Source of the DNA: Cliona cf. orientalis
Lineage: Eukaryota; Porifera; Demospongiae; Clionaida; Clionaidae
DNA: 64,000 bases
Assembly (NCBI GenBank): GCA_963930775.1
Contig: OZ005690.1
Span: 498,001-562,000, forward strand
Direction of reading: 5' to 3'
In this document: one piece after another, positions 57,971 through 64,000 of the stretch
Layout of the letters: the number at the start of each line of letters is the position of its first letter
Numbering within the stretch: position 1 is the first letter of the stretch
Made by a program: the position numbers and the translations under genes
Notes under the pieces: generated by a model
Told to the model about the DNA's origin: nothing
Database searches by the model: none
The model's input: only the letters and a program-made list of their open reading frames with translations

Positions 57971-60307
57971 TCAAAATATCTGAATGCGATTGTTTAGCAT
58001 CTCACAAACATACACACTGCCATTCTGATCGATAGCAATACCCATGGGGAACCTCATCTCACCAGCATTTCTCCCCACGCTGCCAAATCTAGTGACCAAC
58101 TCACCAGTGGTCCAATAGACTGACACTCTATGACTGCCCGACTCAGTCACGTAGAGAATGTTGTTTTCATCGATAGTTATACACTCAGGTCCAGCAAGCC
58201 CCGATGTGTTATTATGATTGGGAGAAGACCCTAAGAATCCATTCCCATTTACGATCACATCTTGTCGAGGATGATGCTTTTTCACAGAAGCTTCTCTGCC
58301 AAAAAAGTATAGATATTGCTCGCTTGAGCTGAACACCAAAATGCAGTCGTTGGCATAGTCCGTTACGAAGATCGTTCCACCTTTGTCGAATGCAAGATCG
58401 TTAGGTTTAGCGGGATGTTTCAGCTGGGGGTCTAGTGCTCTCATGTCAATGCAGTGATGAAACTCCAAGCGCTGATTAAACACCTGGATCCTGTGATTAT
58501 CACGATCACAGACATATACCTCATCCTTAGAGTTCAACTTTATCCCTCGAGGGTTCTTAAACTGCTTGATATCGCTTCCCTGTCTTCCAACTGATCGTAG
58601 CAATCGACCGTTGTATTCAAATTTCACAATCTTGCTGCTTTCCCCCGATCCATCAACGACATAAAAGTTACCCTTCTTGTCCAAAGCGATGCTGGCTGGA
58701 TGGGACAGCTGGCCCGTGCCAAATACGGCAATCTGTCTACCAAGCTTGTCGAGCTTGACAACTCTACTGCCGTTCCATTCGCACACCAATAGTTGTTCCG
58801 ATTCATCCATTGTAATCCCTCGAGGACCGGTGATATCTGGTATGGTGCCTTGTGAGATCCCGAGCTGGTAGGGAGGTTTGCTCACACGGAGGTGGAATGG
58901 GGATCCCATTATCGGTTTTCCATTCACGTGGACTGTGATTTCGTGATTTCCACGGAACTGTGGACAATAGCTCACATCGCACTTACCCTGTCTTGAGTCA
59001 CCTACTTCAGCCCAGGACTGAAAATCGTTCTCGAGACACTTCACCAAGACGGATACATCCTGTGCCGATGAACAAGGCTTGTGCAATCGATCGTTAGTGT
59101 TCACCTGAAAGCACGCCATCTTAAAAGTCTCCGCCCTAACTAGCCCCTCCCCCTCCGCCGTGCAGGAGCTCGGATTGGCTTGCTTGGCGTAAAGACGGAC
59201 ATGCTTGTGGCTCACTTGTCGGAGATGAGGAAGAGCCGAATTCTTCAATGCCATATTGGCAGTTGTGACTGGCTGCGTAGACGCACTTGAGCCCTCTTTA
59301 ATACACCTCTCCATCTCTACGCTAATGAATTCGTAATTGGTCAGCAACTCGATATCAGTAGAGAGCTCAACGGAAGCTTCAGTGAAAGCCTCCAAGCGTT
59401 GCAACTTTCCCGCCAGTTGGCACACCGCCGAATGTTGCTTCTGCAAGCTGTTGATTTTGTCCGTAGCTGTGTCTTTCAATTGTTGATGGAGCTCCGCCTT
59501 TCTCTGTTCAAGGATTCTGAACATTCGATCAAAAGTGTGATTAATGGAAGACTCCAGCTCTCTCTGAAGGTCCTCGACGCGAATTCGTGTCTTTTGCACA
59601 TCTTCCGCCACGCTCGCCGCTCTCTTGTTCAAGAGTCGTATGTTGGGAAGGCGTTCTTGGAGCTCGACTTTGCATTCCTCGTATGCCCGTTCCCGATTCC
59701 TGATTCTGTGTTCCCGATGCTCCCCTAGGGTGCATTCCGGACAGGTGAACGTAAGGCAGTCATGACAGTAACTCTCACAACGCTGACCTCGGTGAACTCT
59801 GCACTTTGCCCCTCGATTTTGGGTAAAGCTCAGCACTCGCTGTCGCCTCAAGACTTCGTAATGTTCCGTGTCATCTTCGTTCTGGGAAAGCGTCAGAAAT
59901 GACGTAACCTCGTGATCCGAAAACTTGATGTCGTCCTTTTTGTGTGCTTTCACACAGCCTGCACATATGTACTCACACTGGTCGCAAAATGCCGTCGCGA
60001 CTTGCTCTTTCTTCTTATCGCGGAGACATTGGATGCAGTGACCAGCTCTGTTGTTCACCTTATCTTTCAGTCGGACCAAATCCTGCTTGAAGTACACGGG
60101 GAAAGCGTCGGGTAGCGCTTCGGGGTCTTCGTTTTCGAGAGTGAATCGCCGATTGCACCGATCCACGGGACATTTCAGCTCCTTCACGCCGCTAACTTTG
60201 AGTCCGCGCACGCATTCTCTGCAGAAGATGTGAAAGCATGGCATTACCTTTGGATCTCTGAAGCGCCCGCCGCAGAACGGACAGCTGCTCGGCAGGCTCA
60301 ACGCCAT
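57971..60307 (-). CDS. TRIM-NHL protein 2 (TRIM71/TRIM2-3 type), complete
   Basis: A 778-residue, intronless sister of the gene at 52686-54776, and the fuller copy. RING Cys 9, 12, 24, His 26, Cys 29, 32, 46, 51. B-box 1: Cys 91, 94, 108, 111, 115, 118 with His 122/132. B-box 2: Cys 169, His 172, Cys 177, 181, 184, 189, 192, His 197, 200. A coiled coil, a filamin-type domain (ends GSPFHLRVS) and NHL repeats (SHPASIALDKKGNFYVVDG, FKNPRGIKLNSKDEVYVCD, FPMGIAIDQNGSVYVCE) follow. The loop RQDVIVNGNGFLGSS between NHL repeats is present only here. ATG 60307 begins MALSLPSSCPFCGG. The 65 bp upstream of the two TRIM starts are nearly identical (GCCTAGCGCCTGTTAATTAA). Confidence 0.92.
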   Translation of the reverse strand: MALSLPSSCPFCGGRFRDPKVMPCFHIFCRECVRGLKVSGVKELKCPVDRCNRRFTLENEDPEALPDAFPVYFKQDLVRLKDKVNNRAGHCIQCLRDKKKEQVATAFCDQCEYICAGCVKAHKKDDIKFSDHEVTSFLTLSQNEDDTEHYEVLRRQRVLSFTQNRGAKCRVHRGQRCESYCHDCLTFTCPECTLGEHREHRIRNRERAYEECKVELQERLPNIRLLNKRAASVAEDVQKTRIRVEDLQRELESSINHTFDRMFRILEQRKAELHQQLKDTATDKINSLQKQHSAVCQLAGKLQRLEAFTEASVELSTDIELLTNYEFISVEMERCIKEGSSASTQPVTTANMALKNSALPHLRQVSHKHVRLYAKQANPSSCTAEGEGLVRAETFKMACFQVNTNDRLHKPCSSAQDVSVLVKCLENDFQSWAEVGDSRQGKCDVSYCPQFRGNHEITVHVNGKPIMGSPFHLRVSKPPYQLGISQGTIPDITGPRGITMDESEQLLVCEWNGSRVVKLDKLGRQIAVFGTGQLSHPASIALDKKGNFYVVDGSGESSKIVKFEYNGRLLRSVGRQGSDIKQFKNPRGIKLNSKDEVYVCDRDNHRIQVFNQRLEFHHCIDMRALDPQLKHPAKPNDLAFDKGGTIFVTDYANDCILVFSSSEQYLYFFGREASVKKHHPRQDVIVNGNGFLGSSPNHNNTSGLAGPECITIDENNILYVTESGSHRVSVYWTTGELVTRFGSVGRNAGEMRFPMGIAIDQNGSVYVCEMLNNRIQIF

Positions 60308-60968
60308 TACGATGTACGTTGCCTAGCGCCTGTTAATTAACCGGTGATAAACACGATCCAGCAGTCTCTAGTTCAGCGTCGACGTCCTGGTTGTCGATAC
60401 TTCTCTTTCACTTGATCAGCTTCTCTGTGACAGTTGACGTGCTAGCTGGCATGCATGCATGCAGCATGTGCCACGCCCCCCACGCCCACGTCTAGTATAA
60501 TATTATGCATAAAAAACGACCACGCCCACGCTCTTAGAACATGTTTACAAAGTATGGGTCATGATTATCCAAACAAGCATTTTGTGAGTATAATATGCAC
60601 AGCTATCACAGCACAGGAGAGAAAACTAATAAACATACAATTATGTCCGTTTATAAATAACCATGTAACAATAACAACGGCAATATTCAGTAATTATAAT
60701 TAATTAGATGTAAACATGAATACAATAATAATAATTATCATACACACATACATTCATTCATGGTGATAATTATTAATAATATTGTACCGTTAATGACACT
60801 TTGCGTCAAAACTTAAAGTATCAAAATAAGAGCACAATTTACACACAAAAAGCTTGGGCAGGTTGCATGCTTATTAACGATAATAATAACATTATTAATA
60901 ATCTGTTATAAATGGCAATATAATATTATCATAGTAATAATATCTCACATGTATTATATAATACGTAC
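60308..60968. other. promoter of TRIM-NHL 2 and 3' flank of importin gene
   Basis: GCCTAGCGCCTGTTAATTAA and GATAAACACGATCCAGCAGT are shared with TRIM 1. CCACGCCCCCCACGCCCACG and CCACGCCCACGCTC carry the reversed GTGGGCG box. The rest (60550-60968) is AT-rich with many ATTATTA runs, probably the 3' UTR of the importin gene. Confidence 0.5.
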
Positions 60969-61069
60969 TCAGGAAGTATTGGCGGCAAATGAAAAGTCGT
61001 TGGGGACGGCAGTTACAGAAAACTTGTAGCCACCAGCAACTTCAACAGCACGAGATTCTGTAAAGTAGA

Positions 61070-61127
<58 letters not shown>

Positions 61128-64000
61128 AGGACATGCAATAGCCTCCAGCCTACTCCTCCCCCACACTATCACATTTCGGTAGTAATTAGCCATTATCTGT
61201 TAATGGCTCTTCTCTTAACTGCTGCTACACATATTAACATGACAGTGTACATGTATTTGGAGGGCTGCCAGGAACCTATAGCTACATACAGTATGCACAA
61301 TAATACAATAATGAAGGGCTCGATCAGAACCAGAGTGGCCTAACCCACAAATGTTGAGTTGGCCCCCCTATAATCTTGAAAACATGTTTAAAATCCATTT
61401 CATGAGCAACAGAAAATTCACATTAAATTTTTTGGAAAATTTGAGTGATTTGGTAGAGTAGGGTGTTTGGTTTTTAGTCCATTTTTGAGCTTTTATAATA
61501 TTATAGTAAAATATAGACAATTTCCCGCATTCAATTTGGGGGTTAGGCCACTCTGGTTCTCGACCCTTCAATTATTATTATGCATTATTGTACCTCTCAA
61601 TGCTTTTCTTTGGTCAGCATATAGAAATATTTTTTGGATCTTCTGTACTTGCTCTGGAGTCAAAGTCCCTGTTAGTACTGAGTACCACTGATGATCATGC
61701 TGGGAGAGAGCTGAAGGGAGGGAGAGAGAGGGGAGAGAGAGAGAGAGGGAGAAAGGAGAGATATTAAATCTTATTTTTTTAAACGTATAGTACCAAATGT
61801 TACTTTAATTACCTTCGAGTAGACTTCTGAAGAGGCCAAATTCATCGATCACATCTTCATCATCAATCACAGTATCGTAGTCGATCTCCAGGAGAGTTTG
61901 AGGAGGTTCTGTACTGTCGGAAGAGGCGCCATCATCATCATCTTCACCATCCTCACCAGTGCCACTCTTACGCAGTGTCTTGGCTGCCTAGAGAGAGAAA
62001 AGGCGAAAGGAGGGAAAGAGGGAGGGAGAGAGAGAGGGAGGGAGGGAGGGAGGGGGTGGGAGAAAGAAGTCAATGTCTTTTCAGCCCCAATCCTAAAGCC
62101 AATTATTATTGCTAATCATCATCATAGCCATCTCCTCACTGTCTTTGCGAGCTGCCTGAGGTACTCTTGTCCCGCGTCATCTTCATCATCTTCCTCACTG
62201 TCCAGCTCTTTACCTGCCAAACCGATTACAAAAAAACCAGTCAAAATACCGTATAGCCGGAAATATTGGCGGGAATTAAATTTGGCGGTTGAGCCTATTG
62301 CAAGAATATTGGCGAATTTAAATTTGGTGGTTCGGTACGGGATCGCCATAGGTACATAATATGCGAGTAGGAAATTTTGGCAGATTTTAATTTGGCGGTT
62401 GTAATATTGACCGCCAAACCGCCAAATTTTCCGGCTAGTCAGAATATTATTTTACGGGGCTATATAGAAACTTTCCGAAGAGGGAGAAGATCGATCAAAA
62501 GACACCTTCTAGCCTAAGACTTCACGAAATTAGTTAAGATATTAATGTTGTGAGATTACTTTGGAAAATCATGGATATTGGCCTCTTGATTATGTACATG
62601 TATATGCAGCGTACAAATTTTGAAGGGGGAGATAGCCATGAGGGGGGAGGGAGGAGGGGGAGGGGGGAGATAGCCATGAGGGGGGGAGGGGGGAAGAGGG
62701 GCCGCCCCCTGGTCCTACGTAGAAAAAACTTCGATATACAAAAATGGCTTTACTTACTTTCATCTTCTTCTTGTATGTCTCCGTCTTCCAGAGCCTCTCC
62801 TTCCACTGCCTCAGCTGCTATTTCTGTAATAACAAACCAAAAATTTGATGCTACATGTACATAATTAATATTGGTCCAGTAGTTGTACTCTGACCTTTAC
62901 TTAATCTAATAATTGTAATTTCAAGTTCAAAAAACGTGCGCTTTTCTCGTCAATTGCTCCATATACATGTAATATAACACATTATGATGCTAATTTCTTA
63001 CGTTGTATTCAATCAACTACGTACGGTAATTTAATTTATTATTAATAAGTGACTGTCTTACGTTTGTAAAGACTTATGAGTGTGTCTAGCTGAGCAATCA
63101 TCGCCGGGACGAACTGATTGGCCAGTGTGAGGACGGGGGCGGGTCTGACGGGACACTGAATCACCGAGCAAAACCCGAGCACTGACATCTTGCGATCATG
63201 AACCCTGTACAGAAATCAGGGGGTTAATTAACAAACAAATAATAATTATTCAATAATTAATTTTACTAAACATTTCATGCTAAATTACAGGGGTTTCCCA
63301 GCACACTAGCCAGATTACCCATTTACTGCTGTATCCTTCACTTTGGCTACTACCGTAGATCGGGATATTTTCAATATTTGCTTGTAAATTGTTTGCATAG
63401 TCTAAATTTTGTCGCCAGACTTGAGCGACCAAAATACATGTAGGCATAGGTCGACGTACGTTGCACAAAATATTTCACGTGTTTAATTTTCGTCGGAAAA
63501 GGTCATTGACGAAAAATTTTTAATGGCAAAAAATTCTCCCTTTACTGTAGTCCCTGGATTGAGTAGTACTGACTACATGTATCTCCTAAAAATTAATGGT
63601 TAAAGTTATATCAGATTCTACATTTTTTCTCTGTGAAATTTTAATGCACTTGCGATAGTAATAGGTCGAACAATTAGCCTGAGGCTAGTGTTCCACGGAA
63701 TACAGGGCTTTCATAATCTTTTGACAATAAATCCTAAGAAACCCATACCCCAAATCCTGAGATAGTCATGGAAAACACTGTACTTTATGGGAGTAGCTAG
63801 AAGGCTAAAAAAAAAAATCCCAATATTCCTAATTTGCGTATGCTAATGAAGCAAGATTGATGCTCCCAATATTAGGATAAAATCCTAATCTTTGGCAACA
63901 CTGGGAATACAGTGCACATCTGCTCACCCAGTGTAGAGGTCAGCTGTGGCATCCTTGACCCACTGAGTGAAGAACTGCGCAGTGATTGGCTCAGGACTGT
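60969..64000 (-). CDS. IPO7: importin-7/8 C-terminal part (runs off right edge)
   Basis: A nuclear import receptor of the importin-beta family; only the C-terminal region is inside the window. Exons, all phase-consistent: 64000-63928 (PEPITAQFFTQWVKDATADL, incomplete), 63204-63062 (VHDRKMSVLGFCSVIQC), 62823-62758, 62213-62140 (GQEYLRQLAKT), 61987-61813, 61710-61594 (ADQRKALRE) and 61057-60969 (GGYKFSVTAVPNDF, stop TGA 60971-60969). The acidic stretch (DSEEDDEDD; GEDGEDDDD) and the order HDRKM - GQEYL - IDDED - ADQR - GGYKFS match animal IPO7/IPO8 as I remember them. The acceptor of the sixth exon is TTCAG at 61711, not the later CCCAG, which would give a stop. Confidence 0.9.
61071..61124. 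repeat. (GA)n microsatellite in the last importin intron
   Basis: A GA run of about 54 bases directly upstream (on the gene strand) of the acceptor TTTACAG at 61058. Confidence 0.9.
62248..62440. mobile_element. foldback MITE, family F copy 3 (importin intron)
   Basis: ACCGTATAGCCGGAAATATT at the left end. The right end is shortened to CGCCAAATTTTCCGGCTAG and lacks the terminal ATACGGT. Internal GCGGGAATTAAATTTGGCGG is shared with copies 1 and 2. Confidence 0.8.

Noticed and set aside
61898..62359. 153-codon plus-strand frame
   Set aside because: Antisense to two importin-7/8 exons and a family F MITE.

Overview
The window looks like a piece of an early-branching animal genome, most likely a demosponge such as Amphimedon (inference). 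The signs are AT-rich DNA full of ATTATTA and ACATGTACATG tracts, very short introns with ordinary GT-AG sites, small foldback transposons inside introns, and clear animal genes (importin-7/8, GATD1, TRIM-NHL, an L27/PDZ scaffold, a TNFR-like receptor). There is no sign of operons, ribosome binding sites, CRISPR arrays or phage.

Layout. 1-2 kb: a single-exon, single-pass membrane protein with a TNFR-like cysteine-rich ectodomain (+). 2-6.7 kb: non-coding, with minisatellites and a long CT tract. 6.7-28 kb: a tandem array of nine copies of one intronless gene (+). Each copy encodes a secreted, cysteine-rich protein of about 290-514 residues. Seven copies are open and two (8493-9535, 14078-15009) are frameshifted. 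Five short remnants lie between them, in which the first ten codons of the leader are fused directly to the gene's own 3' flank. The framework of the domain is almost constant, while five short loops differ in nearly every copy. Three copies carry a Thr/Ser-rich mucin-like stalk, expanded in one of them to five units of 129 bp. A 1.4 kb flank with an exon-like ORF is duplicated around the last copy. 28-39 kb: no confident gene; microsatellites, a tRNA-like sequence and small repeats.

39-51 kb: an L27/PDZ scaffold gene (-, 39.2-42.9 kb), an orphan first exon of a MARVEL-like gene, a four-transmembrane MARVEL-like gene (-, 46.5-48.4 kb) and GATD1 (+, 48.6-51.0 kb). A promoter module with an E-box-like CACGTGAC and a CACGCCCCC box occurs four times here, once with a second copy of GATD1 exon 1. 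51-61 kb: two intronless TRIM-NHL genes (-) made by a tandem duplication that also copied part of GATD1. The left copy has lost B-box 1. 61-64 kb: the last seven visible exons of an importin-7/8 gene (-), running off the right edge.

The most notable system is the 6.7-28 kb array. A shared leader and promoter, a fixed disulphide-rich scaffold, variable loops, mixed N-terminal segments and repeated duplication suggest a diversifying family of secreted recognition or matrix proteins. That function is inference; nothing in the sequence proves it.
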